From Triglochin maritima (taxonomy: Eukaryota; Streptophyta; Magnoliopsida; Alismatales; Juncaginaceae): DNA of 64,000 bases. The notes under the pieces were generated by a model. That model saw only the letters and a program-made list of their open reading frames with translations, was not told the origin of the DNA and made no database searches. The stretch spans positions 18,504,542 through 18,568,541 of the forward strand of contig OY821791.1 of the NCBI GenBank assembly GCA_963682175.1. The letters are read 5' to 3'. The position numbers and the translations under genes are program-made. Below are positions 31,406 through 43,350 of the stretch, piece after piece; position 1 is the first letter of the stretch; each line of letters opens with the position of its first letter.

Positions 31406-34400
31406 ATGAAGTGCCTTTGCTGGAATGTACGTGGTGCAAATGCCCGGGGGCACCCGTACATGATCCGAGATAAAATTCACCGGGGAAGAGCGGATTTGGC
31501 TTGTATCATTGAGCACAAAGTAAAGAAGAAGAGGCTGACTAGGTTTGTTAAATCTATATGGCAAGACAATTGGGAGTCGAATAGCGAGGTGGTAAATTCT
31601 GGGAGGATACTTGTATTGTGGAAGGACTCGGAATACCAACTTCAGAAGACCCGGGAGACGGATCAGTTGGTTCACATGGAGGGGATAGTGCGGGCCACAG
31701 GTCAGCAAGTTGCGATTAGCTTTGTGTATGGGGATAATAACTATGTTAAGAGAAGAACACTTTGGGAGGCCTTGCATGGGTGCAAACCTGCTGCTGATGT
31801 AGCATGGATGATCGTGGGGGATTTCAATTGTATAAGGAGTATATGGGAGAAGCGTGGAGGTGGTGGGTTAAATGCGGTGGCGATGGCGGAGTTTAACAAT
31901 TGGATTAATACAACTAGTTTGGTTGAGATACAAACAGCTGGCGGTGAATTCACATGGTCGAATTCGACGCATGGGCCCGGACGAATAGAGACGCGGATTG
32001 ATCGAGCCCTTTGCTCCCAAGCGTGGTTCGAATGCTTCCCGGATGCAATTTGTTATGTGGATGGTAAAGAGCTCAGCGACCACTGTCCCATGATGGTGGA
32101 CCTCGAACCTCATGGTGTGCGGAAGAAGAAGATGTTCCGGTTCGTGAATGCTTAGGCTGGGCATGACCAGTTTTTGGGGGTGGTAAAGGAGGCATGGTCG
32201 ACATACATTGTAGGTACCCCAATGTATCGGGTGGTGGGGAAGTTGGAGGCTGTAAAGAGGGCCCTAAAGACGTGGAGTGATGAGGTGTTTGGGAATATAA
32301 CCGAGTGTCTTACTGAGGCTAGAAATGAGCTCTAGCAGATTCGAATGGAGATGGAGCGCCTTCCGGATGAGGAGGGACTGAGAAGGTAGGAGACCGAGGC
32401 GGTAGACAAGCTATCCCACCAATTGGGGATTGAGGAGTCGATTATTCGACAAAAATCTAGGGTGAAGTGGTTGAGGGAAGGTGACTCTAACTCGAGGTTC
32501 TTCCATGCGTCTCTTAGGGTGAGGAGAGCCACCAACACAGTGCGTAGGATAGTTGAAGGCGATGAGACGATCGAGGACGAGGATCAAATTCGTGTGGCGA
32601 TACGTCGCCGGTTTGCTAACTTATTTGCTTCTAATGTGCAGGGGGGTAACATTGCGGATGATATTGATCTTCCTAAGTTAGGACCTATGGAGGCTGGGCT
32701 GCTCACACGTCCGGTGACCATGGCTGAGCTGGAATTCGTGGTGTTGCAATCCAATAATGACAAAGCACCAGGACCGGACGACTTTAATGCAAAGTTCTTC
32801 AAGGTGGCTTGGGAGGTTATTAAGAATGATCTTCTTAAGGCTGTTGCTTCTTTCTTTCGCGAGGGAAAACTCCTCAAGCAAGTCAATTATATGGCGATTA
32901 CATTGATTCCAAAGAAGAGAGGCCCAACTACGATTGATGACTACCGACCGATTTCCTTATGCAATATGGTGTATCGCTATATCTCCAAGATTCTTGTGAA
33001 TAGGTTGAAGGAGGTGCTGCCCAAGGTTGTAAGGGAGAACCAAAGTGCTTTCATCCGAGGGCGTCGTATTGGGGACAATGTTTTGCTGGCCCACAAATTA
33101 TGTCACAACTTACATTCTGAAAAAGGGTTGGGGCGCATGGCTGTCAAGATTGATTTGAGGAAGGCGTACGACACAGTGTCATGGAAATTTCTGGATGAGG
33201 TGCTTTGTAGGCTCAGGTTCAATGACAAATGGAGGAAGCTGGTGGGGGAGTGCGTGAAGGCCTCCTTCGTTGTGAATGTCAATGGAGCCTATTCCAGGCC
33301 TTTCGTGGCTTCCAATGGTCTCCGACAAGGTGACCCATTAGCTCCATATCTCTTTGTGCTTTGCATGGAAGTGCTGGGGGGGTTTGATGCGTCGTGAAGA
33401 GAGGAGAGGTGGGTTTCGACCGGTTAAATGTGGTATGATCTCGGTCTCGCACTTGATGTTTGCTGATGATGTAATGGTCTTTACGAGTGCCACAAAGGCG
33501 GATGCCCGCGCGCTGAAAGAGGTGCTGGATGAGTTCTCACGATACTCGGGGCTGCAATAATCAACTCTAAGAGCCAAGTATTCGTGGGAGGGAGCACACC
33601 GGACGGGGAGTGGATTTGCAACCATCTTCAAATGCAGCAGAGCACCTTCCCGGTGACATATCTTGGGTTGCCATTTTTTTCATCATGGTTTACGAAGACG
33701 CATTGTGAAGCACTCTTGGACAAGGTACGGGGGAGGCTGAGCTCATGGAAGGGAAAACTCCTCTCCATGGCAGGGTGAGTGGAACTAGTGCGTAGTGTGC
33801 TTACGTCCTTTAGTATTTATTGGATTTCGGCCTTTCTCGTACCACGGAGTGTGCTTCATGAAATAGAAAGATTGATGATACATTTTGTTTGGGGGTGAAC
33901 GAAGAGGCTGGCTGCTGTCTCGTGGCAGGACATATGCACTCCGAGGCAGGAAGGAGGCCTCGGGCTGCGTCGATTGGTGGATTGGAACGATGCAGGCCTT
34001 CTACGCTTATTTTGGATCATTACATCACACGATACATCCGTTTGGGCCTCTTGCTTGCGGAGTAAGTGCCTAAGGAGGATGTCCATATGGATAATGCGGC
34101 CTCTAGCAAATTGCTCCTGGGCATGGCGAGGTCTCATGCGAGTTCGGAATATGGCAAGGGAGAAAATGATTTTCAGAATAGGTGATGGGCGGAGGGTGAA
34201 GTTCTTTGAGGATCCTTGGTGTGGCCCGCCACTTCTAACCTTACAGGAGGGGGAGAGAATGAGGTATGATCTTGGGGTCCCTCAGGATATCACCGTGTCC
34301 CACTTCCTCGAAGATGGTAGGTGGAGAGTGCCTCGACTACGCTCCCGAGCTCTCACACAACTTTCGGCCCGGTTGTCTACCATCTAGGTGGACCAGGGGG

Positions 34401-35005
34401 AGGATAAGCTCTCATGGATGGGTGCCACTTGAAGCACTCTTACCTTGAGGGATACGTGGAAGTGGGTCAAGCTGGAACGACCCGTCGTTAGGTGGGGGAC
34501 AATGGTGTGGCACAAATGGGCTATCCCAAAGCATGCATAAACATTATGGAGGACAATGCATGGGAAGATACCTACTCATGATATGATGAGACGGAGGGGG
34601 CTAAAGCTATGCATGGTGTCAAGGTGTGCACTATGTAAGAATGCATACGAGGAGTTAAAGCACCTATTCTGGGAGTGCCCATTCGTACAAACTGTATGGG
34701 AAGAAATCCGGAGGATCGGAGGAGATATGGGTCGCATGGTTGCAGCTACCTTCGAGGAGATTTATAGGATTCAGACTTGGAGTACACCTACAAAGCATGG
34801 GGCACTAACGCTGAAGTTAGCTTTGGGAGCTGTGGTGTTCGAGTGCTGGGCTGAACGGAATAGGCGATGTATGGAGGGTGAGGAACGACGAGTGGAGTCC
34901 ATTATTCAGCATGTGAAGGATGTGATTCGGATAAAAGGGCTTGGTATGCTGGAAGGAAAGGGAGACGAGCATGAGAGGGTGACTTTTGCGACAACATGGA
35001 GGTAG
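31406..35005 (+). pseudogene. LINE ORF2: endonuclease, reverse transcriptase, zf-RVT
   Basis: Endonuclease (31406-32155): MKCLCWNVRGAN, WMIVGDFNC, GRIETRIDRAL and LSDHCPMMVDL hold the catalytic Asn, Asp, His residues of AP-type nucleases; it nicks target DNA. Reverse transcriptase (32423-33560): KAPGPDDFNAKFFK, DYRPISLCNMVYRYISKIL, VKIDLRKAYDTVSWKFL, GLRQGDPLAPYLFVL and the FADD box. A zf-RVT domain with CALCKNAYEELKHLFWECPF lies at 34556-34800. In-frame stops at 32153, 32334 and 32386 and a frame slip at the G7 run near 33377 (…GTGCTGGGGGGG), with further shifts after 33560, inactivate it. Confidence 0.93.
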
Positions 35006-35204
35006 CAATGGGTCTCGTTCGGTAGTGTAGCGTTAAATTCAGAATAGCTAAGCAATGCGGGGCATGCTGTAATTCATTGTCGTAGATGGTGAAACTTGTG
35101 ATAGAAATGTGCTAGATTGGAATCTGAGCTTGTACCCAGCAAGTTCCGAATGCTTGGGTGTGTGTTTGTTGGGTTGGTTTGTATGTAATCCGTTTACACA
35201 AATC

Positions 35205-35210
35205 AATAAA
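35205..35210 (+). terminator. LINE polyadenylation signal
   Basis: AATAAA about 30 bases before the A tail at the LINE 3' end. Confidence 0.6.
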
Positions 35211-35803
35211 ATTCGAGGTTGCGCCTCCCTTTTGCTTTGCAAAAAAAGTAGTTCCATCCCCTTTGGGGGTGGAGTAGATGTTCATACATGCATTAGAAAA
35301 TGAAATGAATGTTATATATACAATGTGTTGATAAAACATGAATGTATGCTTTCTTGTTTAGGTTCTGAAATAAACCATCTTGTGTATGTAAATGTTAATC
35401 AACTAGGTTAGTGAATGGATTGATAGGTTTTGCCATAACATTTAGATACTTCCTATGCATGAAAACACTACCTTTAGTTGTGCCTACAGAATGTATTCAA
35501 CACCCACCTTTTTGCATATGTGCACTCACTCCACCCCTTAGGGGTTTTCCATTTCTGAATTCCAGCACTCTCATTTCGTTCTTAGTTAAGTTTTAGTTAA
35601 TCGTTGTTGTTTGCTTATGCATGCGCTATTTCATAGTGTAGTGTAGCGTAGATTAGATTAGGATAATCAAACTCTCTTCCCAATTTTTTCCACTTGATTT
35701 CGTGCAAACGAGAGGCTGCTCACCTCCCTAAGGACGACCCGTATTTGCCACCGCTTCAACGCGGTCGTGCACTTGCGGTATATTTAAAACGTTCAACATG
35801 GAG

Positions 35804-37003
35804 TGAACCCCTTCATGATCGAGTCATAATGAGCATCAATGTGGGCTTCAAGTCAATCAAAACAAGTGGATGTGGAGGCCTCAAATGCGTCAAAACGAGC
35901 AGATGTAGAAGTCTCAAACGCATCAACATGGTCAGAAAGCTGCTAAAAAGCATAAGAATCGAACGAGCTAGCAGCTGACAAATTTCCACAACGAGTCCAT
36001 GCATCTTTATCTCCCTCGCCCCATCACTAATACGACGCCTGCGGGGCTTGACTAGGCATCCACCTTGGATCACCAGAGGCTTCATCATCATCATCATCTT
36101 CTTCTTTAGATTCCTCGTCAGAGGATGGTGGAGGAGACGATGAAGCAATGGTATTCATCTTGGACAGAGTGGTCTTACAAATAGGATATTTGTGACCGTC
36201 AAAGGAAATGCAGGGACATTGATCTTGAGATGCTCAAATAGAGTCGATAGCCCCATCAGATAAGGAAGATACCTCCCTTTCCGATGCCACAAATGCAAGA
36301 AAATAAAAGGTTGTCAATTTACCACAATCATCTTAATGATACAATAAATGCAAATAAGCTCGGTATTAGATATCTCATTGTGTTGGACAAACTTTGGGTG
36401 AAGGTTGTATAAGACAATTTGTGCTAGGATTCAGGGTAGGGGATGCAAAAGAGAGGCATTATGTTTGACTCTTCCATTTATCTGGTTTGGTGGAATGGCA
36501 TATAATTCATCTACCATTTCCTCAACTAGTGTACTGGGCAGTGTGGCTTGTGCTTGGTTTAAGTAGATATGAATTCCAAAGTCCTCTAGACCTAGAGTGC
36601 AGGCAATCAAATCGGGCATACTCTTATATTGAATCCCATTTATCATAGTCATGAGGATGTGGCGATTTGGGTCTTTTCTCAAATTGCAATAGAATTGTTG
36701 CACAAGGAATGGGTAGTATGGTTTAGATGCTAATCGAGTTTGGCTATAAGTGAGCTTATTTGCATCTAAATGTGCTCTAAGAGAAAAATCGGTAAAATTA
36801 GCTACCTCAACCTTGCGGCAAGGGATGAAGGGAGCGATCGAGAATTCTTTGTCCCAAGCGTCCTGAGAAGCATCGTCTATAGGAAGGAATGAATGAGTTG
36901 GAGTAGACGGAGGGTGATCATGCCTTTTCTTCGTGCGACGCTCAGTGGCAACGACTTCCGATTTGATTGGAGACTTGCGGGTGACCAACTTCTTTTGTCC
37001 CAT
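35804..37003 (-). pseudogene. Env-like extra ORF of the Sirevirus-like element
   Basis: Starts MGQKKLVTRKSPIKS at 37003, with a basic N-terminus. The middle (36880-36250) reads FSLRAHLDANKLTY, PYYPFLVQQFYCNLRKDP and PDLIACTLGLEDFGI, the pattern of the 'putative plant transposon protein' domain found in extra ORFs of plant LTR elements. After a stop near 36240 come an acidic DEESKEEDDDDDEASGD stretch and a repeat-like coiled coil (SDHVDAFETSTSARFDAFEA). The frame is cut at 35803 by the solo LTR. Function unknown; in Sireviruses this position holds an env-like gene, but I see no signal peptide or membrane span. Stops near 36425, 36240 and 36035 show decay. Confidence 0.6.
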
Positions 37004-37066
37004 CAAGGAAGGAGGGTGGAGAAGGTAGAGGAATGAGAGGGGAGACAAATGTTGGAGGAAAAACAC

Positions 37067-37280
37067 CCCCCACCGGGTAGCTCAGTCAGTGAAGACCTAT
37101 GGAACATGAGGTGAGAGGTTCGAGTCTCCTCAGGTGCCTCTTGCCCGTTTTATGGTGAGTGGGCTCGATTCGGCAGAGGGTAATAAAGGGGGTGGCCCAC
37201 AAACCTTGGGGTTTGTAGCCTGACCGGCGTCCAAAGGGCGGTGGTTCGGTGAGTTCCCTGGTCACCAAAAAAACAAAAAA
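37067..37280 (+). mobile_element. tRNA-derived SINE
   Basis: Box A-like TAGCTCAGTCAGT (37078-37090) and box B GGTTCGAGTCT (37117-37127) at the spacing of a Pol III type 2 promoter, then a ~150-bp non-tRNA body and an A-rich tail (AAAAAAACAAAAAA). An 18-bp direct repeat with two mismatches (ATGTTGGAGGAAAAACAC 37049-37066; ATGGTGGAGGAAAATCAC 37281-37298) flanks it. It has no coding capacity and would depend on a LINE reverse transcriptase such as the L1 nearby. Confidence 0.88.
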
Positions 37281-37298
37281 ATGGTGGAGGAAAATCAC

Positions 37299-38020
37299 TA
37301 GTTCACCGGCCGGAAGATGGTAGATCGAGGACTCAAGGGAGAGGGGAGGTAGTTAGGGTAAGGAGAGGGTGTGAGTAAAAGTGAAAGTGAAACACGATTT
37401 TACCCTAAAAGAAGCAGAAAAAGGCGTCATCGGTCGACCAGTCGGGTACATCGGTCAACCGAAAGGTTAAATTTTGGGACAAATTTGAGTCAATTTGGCA
37501 AACGTTTGACCGGTACGACACACGGTCGACTGACAAGTGAAAGCATCAAGAGCCTGGAAATTTTCGGTTGCACAAAGAAGGCAAACCGGTCGACCGAACA
37601 AGTAAGGATGAGTAAAAGATACTTCCGGGAAGTTTTCGGTCGGAGAAGAAATGTTGACCGGTCGACCGAACTAATTAGGCACATACTACCTGGAAGATTT
37701 TGGTTGCACAAGGGGGATGCACTGGTCGACCGATGGACTAAAACAAGGAAGATGTCATACCATATGAAAATTTGATCGAAGGAAGAAGTAAATGGTAGAG
37801 CAAAAATGGTTGATCGAAACAAATATTGTTCGACCAATCACTTAAGTGAACTTAAGGATCAGATCGAGCAGGAAGAAAACAGTCGAACAGAACACCTATT
37901 CCGGTCGATCGAAAAGAGTTAGAGAATGAAATACAACCTAAAACACATCGAAATCCAAGAGACTCAACGAGTAACCCAATCAAGATGCAATTTTCGAAAT
38001 AGTTGCATCATATTACAAAG
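37299..38020 (-). other. Spacer between pol and the env-like ORF, rich in GGTCGACC
   Basis: No gene. GGTCGACC-type motifs occur at about 37433, 37588, 37659, 37722 and in decayed form at 37905. Similar motifs are found in this element's LTR and in the Tekay-like LTR. Confidence 0.55.
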
Positions 38021-39893
38021 TTATATATCATTTAGGTTGCACATGCCTAGATTGAGTCTTATGTGATGGAATTGATCAATATTTAGAGGTTTTGTGAAAA
38101 TATACGCTAATTGATCATTTGAAGGGACAAATACAAATTTGATGTCTTCCTTAGTTACATGATCTCTAAGAAAATGATGTCTTACTTCTATGTGCTTAGT
38201 TTTTGAATGCAAAATGGGATTTTTCGAAAGATTAATGACATTAGTATTATCACAAAAAATAGGAGTAGTTTGAAACTCAAGTTTCAAGTCTTTAAGGGTT
38301 TGTTCATCCACAAGACTTGTGCACATGCACAACCGGCGGCAATATATTCGGCCTCGATTATCCACAATGCAACACTATTTTGTTTATTACTAAACCAAGA
38401 AACAAGCAATTTTCCAAAAAAATGGCAAGTGCCACTAGTGCTTTTACTATCTAGAAAGCAACTGGCATAGTCAGCGTTGCTATAGGCAACAAGATCAAAA
38501 TCCCTAGTCTTGGGGTAAAACAAACCAAAATATTGAGATCCTTTGAGATATCGAAAAATTCGTTTTAAAGCATTTAAGTGAGATTCTTTTGGACATGCTT
38601 GAAAACAAGCGCATAAACACATGGAAAATATGATATCAGGGAGACTAGCAGTAAGGTAGAGCAAGGATCCGATCATACCTCGATATTTCTTGATGTCCAC
38701 ATCCTTGCCATTTTTATCGTTGTCTAGTTTAATGCTAGTACTCATGGGAGTATTGTATGACTTGCTATCTTCAAGACCAAAGCTTTTAAGAAGTTCTTTT
38801 GTGTATTTTTCTTGGTGTATGAAGTTCCCATCATGAGTTTGCTTGATTTGAAGTCCGAGGAAGAAATTTAGTTCACCAATTAAGCTCATCTAGAACTTGC
38901 CCTGCATAGACTTGGAATATTCTTCGCAAAGACGCGAGTTACTTGCACCAAAGATAATATCGTCCACATATATTTGTACCACTAATAGATTATGATCATG
39001 AGATTTTACGAAAAAAGTGGTATCCACTTTACCGATAAAGAAACCTTTGTTGATTAAGAAGTTCTTCAACCTCTCATACCAAGCTTTAGGAGCTTATTTG
39101 AGGCCATAAAGAGGGTTCTTCAGTTTAAAAAAGTCGTATCCACTTTACCCATAAAGAAACCTTTGTTGATTAAGAAGTTCTTCAACCTCTCATACCAAGC
39201 TCTAGGAGCTTATTTGAGGCCATAAAGAGTCTTCTTAAGTTTAAAAACATGGTTGTGCAACATAGACTTCTTCATTAATAAAGCCATTTAAAAAAGCACT
39301 TTTGACATCAATTTGAAATAGCATTATGTCCATAAAAGATGCATATGCTAACAACATGCGTATGGCTTCCATGTGAGCAACAAGAGCATAAGTTTCATCA
39401 AAGTGTATCCCCTCCTCTCTGCGGTAGCCTTGAGCAATGAGTCTAGCTTTGTTCTTAACTACATTCCCATTTCATCAAGTTTGTTTCGAAAGATCCATTT
39501 GGTTCCAATTACGGTTTGATTAGTTGATTTTTCAACAAGTTCCCAAACGTCATTTCGAACAAATTGATTTAGCTCTTCATGCATAGACATCAACCAAAAC
39601 TCGTCATTACATGCTTGTTCTACCTTTTTGGGTTCTAATGTGGAGATAAAAGTGTAAGAGTCACAAACTACATGAGCTCTAGATTGTGTGGCTACACCTT
39701 GAGAAACATCTCGTATTATAAGGTCCTTTGGATGATCCCTCATGAAGGTCCAATCCCTAGGAAGTTCCTCTTTATCCTCTTGTGGAGGACTTGGAGGTTC
39801 TTGATGAGACTCATGTGTGACATCTTGTGATGATATATGTCTAATAATATCCATGCAATCATCATCAATAGAGGAGTTATCTACAGATGCCAA
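38021..39893 (-). pseudogene. Copia 2 reverse transcriptase and RNase H
   Basis: RT begins in 39893-39459 (ACNDEFWLMSMHEELNQFVR, TKWIFRNKLDEMG), continues in broken frames to IYVDDIIFGASNS (about 38975-38935, intact Tyr-Val-Asp-Asp), then FFLGLQIKQT, KYTKELLKSF and MIGSLLYLTASLPDIIF. RNase H has YSNADYASC..DSKSTSG, and after a frame change FCDNTNVINLSKNP and SKTKHIEVRHHFLRDHV, a wording typical of Sireviruses. It ends LGMCNLNDI at 38021. A ~116-bp tandem duplication sits in the RT and several stops occur between 39459 and 38889. Confidence 0.9.
39020..39245 (-). repeat. 116-bp tandem duplication inside the RT
   Basis: GTATCCACTTTACC starts at 39020 and again at 39136; the two copies share nearly all bases through CATAAAGAG. 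116 is not a multiple of three, so it also shifts the frame. Confidence 0.88.
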
Positions 39894-39930
39894 CTCATCA
39901 AAGTTGACGTGTAGAGATTCCTCGACACAA

Positions 39931-41121
39931 CTAGTTCGTTTTGTAGACTTTATAAGTTTTACTCCTATCGGAATACCCTAAAAAGAATGTCTCATAGGAT
40001 TTCGCATCAAATTTATCCAAATTGTCTTTAGTGTTGAGGACAAAACATTTAGAACCAAAAACTTTGAAGTAAGGGATTTTAGGAATACGGTTTTGCGAAA
40101 GCTCGAATTGAGTTTTCTTTAAAATGGGTCGAATGAGAACACGATTTAAAACATAGCATGATGTATTAACGGCTTCGCACCAAAAATATTTTGGAAGCCC
40201 TTTTTCCATAAGTATGGTTCTTGCCATTTCTTGAAGTGTTCTATTTTTCCTCTCAACTACCCCCATTTTGTTGAGGAGTGTGAGGAAAAGAAAAGTTATG
40301 CTCAATTTCATAGTTTTTCACAATTTTTTTGAAACGAATCATTTTCAAATTATCCTCCATTATCACTACGAATTGCGATAATGTTGGAATTTTTTCCCTT
40401 TGAACACGTTTGCAAAACTTTTAAATGTTTCAAAGGCCTCATGTTTGTTTGCTAAAAACAAAACCCAAGTGAATCTTGAGAAATCAACAACAATCACAAA
40501 AACATATCTTTTCCCTCCTAGACTTACGGTCTGTGAGGGTCCAAAAAGATCTAAATGCAAAAGCTCAAGAGGTTTTGAAGTTGACACCACATTTAAAGAT
40601 TTGAAAGAAGATTTAAATTATTTTACAAATTGGCATGCATCACAAAACTTGTCATTTTTTAAATCAATTTTAGGTAGTCCTTTAACCAATTCAAGTGTGG
40701 ATAATATGTGAAATTGTGAGATACTAATATGTCCCAAACGGTTATGCCATAACCAAGCTTCGTCATGTGAGGCAACTAGACAATTTTCAACATCCATATT
40801 GCTAAGACTATTAACATGCACAATGTAAATATTATTTGATCTATAACCTTTGAAAATGGTTTTCATGTCATCTTTGGAAACGATATGACATCTAGGTTCA
40901 TCAAACACAACTAAGAAATTCTTATCGGTCAATTGACTAACACTTAGTAAGCTATGCTTCAAACCATCTACTAACAATACTTTTTCAATAGTAGGAGTAG
41001 AAGTATTGCCAACATTACCAATGCCGACAATGTGACCTTTAGCATTAGCGTTGTCTCCAAATGTCACGATTCCTCCCTTCTTAGGCTTTACGCATGATAG
41101 AACTTGGGAGTCTCCCGTCAT
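39931..41121 (-). pseudogene. Copia 2 protease tail, pre-integrase and integrase
   Basis: MTGDSQVLSC and GIVTFGDNANAKGHIVGIGNVG (41121-41000) are the C-terminal half of a Sirevirus-type protease. The zinc domain follows (LWHNRLGHISISQ ... CDACQFVK). Integrase starts at PLELLHLDLFGPSQT with its first Asp; IRSDNG is at about 40380-40360 and the VVERKNRTLQEMA block with the Glu at about 40275. The frame breaks near 40610, 40370 and 40320. The GKRYVFVIVVDFSRFTW segment has Val where most have Asp. Confidence 0.88.
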
Positions 41122-41273
41122 GTGCCTCGATCACTCGCTATCGAGAATCCACTACCCATTTTCTCCTTGTTGTTATCTACAAACAAGGAACCAAGTGAAG
41201 ACTTTGGTACTCAAATTTGTTTGGGTCCTTGAGGGTTAGATTTTGGTACCCAAACTTGAGTAGTCTTAGGTAG

Positions 41274-42154
41274 CTAAACATTTGAGTGATTCACTTTCTT
41301 GACAAATGAGTTGTTCATTTTAACAAAGTATAAAGTGGATTTCTTTTGTTTATCTCCCTTGTATTTTGAGCCTTGCTTTGTTAGGGATTGAGTTTGGGTG
41401 CCAAGAAGCATGTCTAGCATTTTTCTTCCTAAAGTGAATTTCTGTAGATATTTTCTAAGTTGTTCATTCTTAGCAACAAGTTCTTCATTTGTATGAATTT
41501 CTTTGGAAGTTTTCGAGGTCTTTATTTCATCATTTTGCAAATCATTTTGTTTGACCAAAATGTCATATTTGATGGATAAATCTTGATGCACTTGTCTTCA
41601 TAGTTTATTTTTATGACATGTCATTTCATATCTCTCAGCAAGTTCATGAAATGCATCTAATAAGTCATTATAATAAATTTCCTCTTGAGAAATTACCTCA
41701 TCGTCATCGATTTCCACCACTTGATGTTGAATGCACTTGTTTGGTGATGGAGGTGAGCTTGAATCCGAATCCGCATTACTTCCCATAAAATACATGTGTG
41801 CTTCCTCTTCTTGAGAGTACTCGGAGTCAAAATCCTTTCATGAGCTTGAGTCATCCCAAGTGGCCTTGAGGGCCTTCTTCCCATCTTTCTCGCGACGATC
41901 CCTTCTCTTGTTATCATCACGATCTCGTCTTCTAGGCCTCTCCTCTTTGTCTCTTCGTGAGGGCCTTTCTTTTCTATCTCTTATTGGTCTCTCCTCCTTT
42001 TGTCTTGTAGGAGGAATCTCTTCGTTCACGATCTCTTGGCCTAAGCCAGGGGCAATCCCTCTTCATATGGCCGGTTTTGTTGCATTCGTAGCAAGTGAAC
42101 GTCCGAGATGATTCTCCTTTTCCTCTTGAAAATTTTCCTTCAGAGAGAAACTTC
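41274..42154 (-). pseudogene. Copia 2 Gag with zinc knuckle, 5' end missing
   Basis: A CCHC knuckle CYECNKTGHMKRDC lies at about 42095-42055, then an Arg/Asp-Glu-rich stretch (42029-41838, RDKEERPRRRDRDDNKRRDRR), an acidic Ser-rich part (NADSDSSSPPSPNKC) and a coiled-coil tail (DLSIKYDILVKQNDLQNDE). A basic linker followed by a long coiled coil after the knuckle is usual in Sirevirus Gag. Everything before about 42154 is missing. Frame changes near 41838 and 41598. Confidence 0.8.
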
Positions 42155-42155
42155 T

Positions 42156-42983
42156 TACTCCAACGATGATGATAATTATATAATTGGATGACCCTGGGTA
42201 ACATAACCCACCAGACGTTGGCAAGAAGTTGTCGTACTATGGAGCTTAACCCTATTATCTGATGCGCTTATAGGTATTAGTTTGGTGTGCTAGAAAATCA
42301 TTGTTACATTATATTGGGTTGCAAGAAAACTCATTTGAAGTTAGATTTGCTTGGTAGAACCAATATGTGTTAATTAGATTTGTTTGCTGGAACAACCAAA
42401 CCCATCTTACGAACAAATATACGGACCCCCTCCTGATGAAGACAATCGAGACATAGGCTCCTGGACATGGAATTCAGTCTATTTCTTTTGCACAAGTTGT
42501 CATTGTCGTCTTCCTATTTTTGGCACAAAATACTTGTTATCGAGTGTATGTAATCTGAAGATTTGAATTAATTGAAATTGTACTTTTGGAATGTTATTTG
42601 TCTTCTAATCTAAATGTTTATCAACAAAATTTCATGAATGAAGAGAATTGGAATAAATAGAATTAATAAGTCACACAAGAATATCCAGTGGAATATTCAT
42701 CATTGGAGTTCGAAAAGATGCCTCAAAACTCAACAACGATTATGGCAGCCAAACCCCCCTTAACGTTTCATCACAAATTGCCCAAAAATGCTTAAAATAA
42801 GCATAATAAGTAGTTGCATTTCTTCAAAAAACCGTTTTAGATTCTCGTCATCCAAACGGTCCCATAGTTGCATGATCCACAAGTCGTCCTATATATAAAC
42901 ATTTATCACTATGATTGCACACACATGTAGTATCCTGCTGGTTCTTGTAGATAATATGTTCGAAAATGTGCATAAAGACGTGA
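42156..42983 (+). repeat. Direct copy of 49849-50677 (828 bp)
   Basis: TACTCCAACGATGATGA through GCATAAAGACGTGA matches 49849-50677 with few differences. It joins the truncated Sirevirus gag on the left and the hAT terminus on the right. It lacks the MAFQH start that precedes the other copy. Confidence 0.92.
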
Positions 42984-43254
42984 CACAATCAGGGGCGGGC
43001 CTAGGCCCAGAATTTTGAAATTGATGTTAGATATTAAGCAAGATTATTGTGTGCCCACGCTACCAATTAAGTTTGTGAGTCTGTGATCAACTCACAATAG
43101 AATAGAGAGGTAAAAAGTTATAAACCCCACCAAACCATTGCTAATTTCTGATGTGGGATTACTGTGGACTGTGTTGTATAAACTCAAAAATCATACATTA
43201 TATTTAACGTCATCTCCAATCTCCTTAATCCCTACAAACCATATCCATATTTCC

Positions 43255-43350
43255 ACCTCGACCCCAAAATCCCTATTTCTCCTCCACCCCCAAATCCCTA
43301 TTCCCGTCCACACCTCCACCTCCACCCCCAAATCACAATTTCACCACGAG
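43255..43350 (+). repeat. CCACCCCCAAATCCCTAT minisatellite in hAT leader
   Basis: Four to five imperfect repeats of CTCCACCCCCAAATCCCTAT, conserved in the second hAT copy at about 52555-52640. Any open frame here is a repeat effect. Confidence 0.6.

Larger units (their letters stand above)
30926..35246 (+). mobile_element. L1-type LINE (non-LTR retrotransposon), 5'-truncated
   Basis: Flanked by a 17-bp duplication AGTAGTTCCATCCCCTT (30909-30925 and 35247-35263). It has an apurinic endonuclease, reverse transcriptase and zf-RVT region in L1 order, an AATAAA signal and a short A tail. At 4.3 kb and with almost no ORF1, it is truncated at the 5' end. It inserted in the solo LTR in the same direction. 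Confidence 0.93.
30120..35798 (+). mobile_element. Solo Athila-like LTR with a LINE inside
   Basis: Starts TGATTGACATC and ends GTTCAACA, the ends of the LTR at 4666-6039, and is flanked by tggag on both sides (30115-30119, 35799-35803). Without the LINE and its duplication it is about 1.34 kb, matching the other copies. No internal retrotransposon sequence remains, so it is a solo LTR left by recombination between two LTRs. TATA box at 30647-30654. Confidence 0.92.
29261..42155 (-). mobile_element. Sirevirus-like Ty1/copia retrotransposon 2
   Basis: On the minus strand the order is gag (42155-41274), protease/integrase, reverse transcriptase/RNase H, a spacer, an env-like extra ORF, several purine tracts and a 3' LTR. 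An extra ORF after pol and multiple polypurine tracts are Sirevirus traits. The 5' LTR and the start of gag are missing: at about 42155 the sequence switches to the duplicated segment. It contains the solo LTR 30120-35798 and the SINE 37067-37280. Confidence 0.8.

Noticed and set aside
37067..37140. A tRNA gene
   Set aside because: Boxes A and B are there, but no cloverleaf with anticodon arm can be drawn, and the A tail and 18-bp duplication show a SINE.
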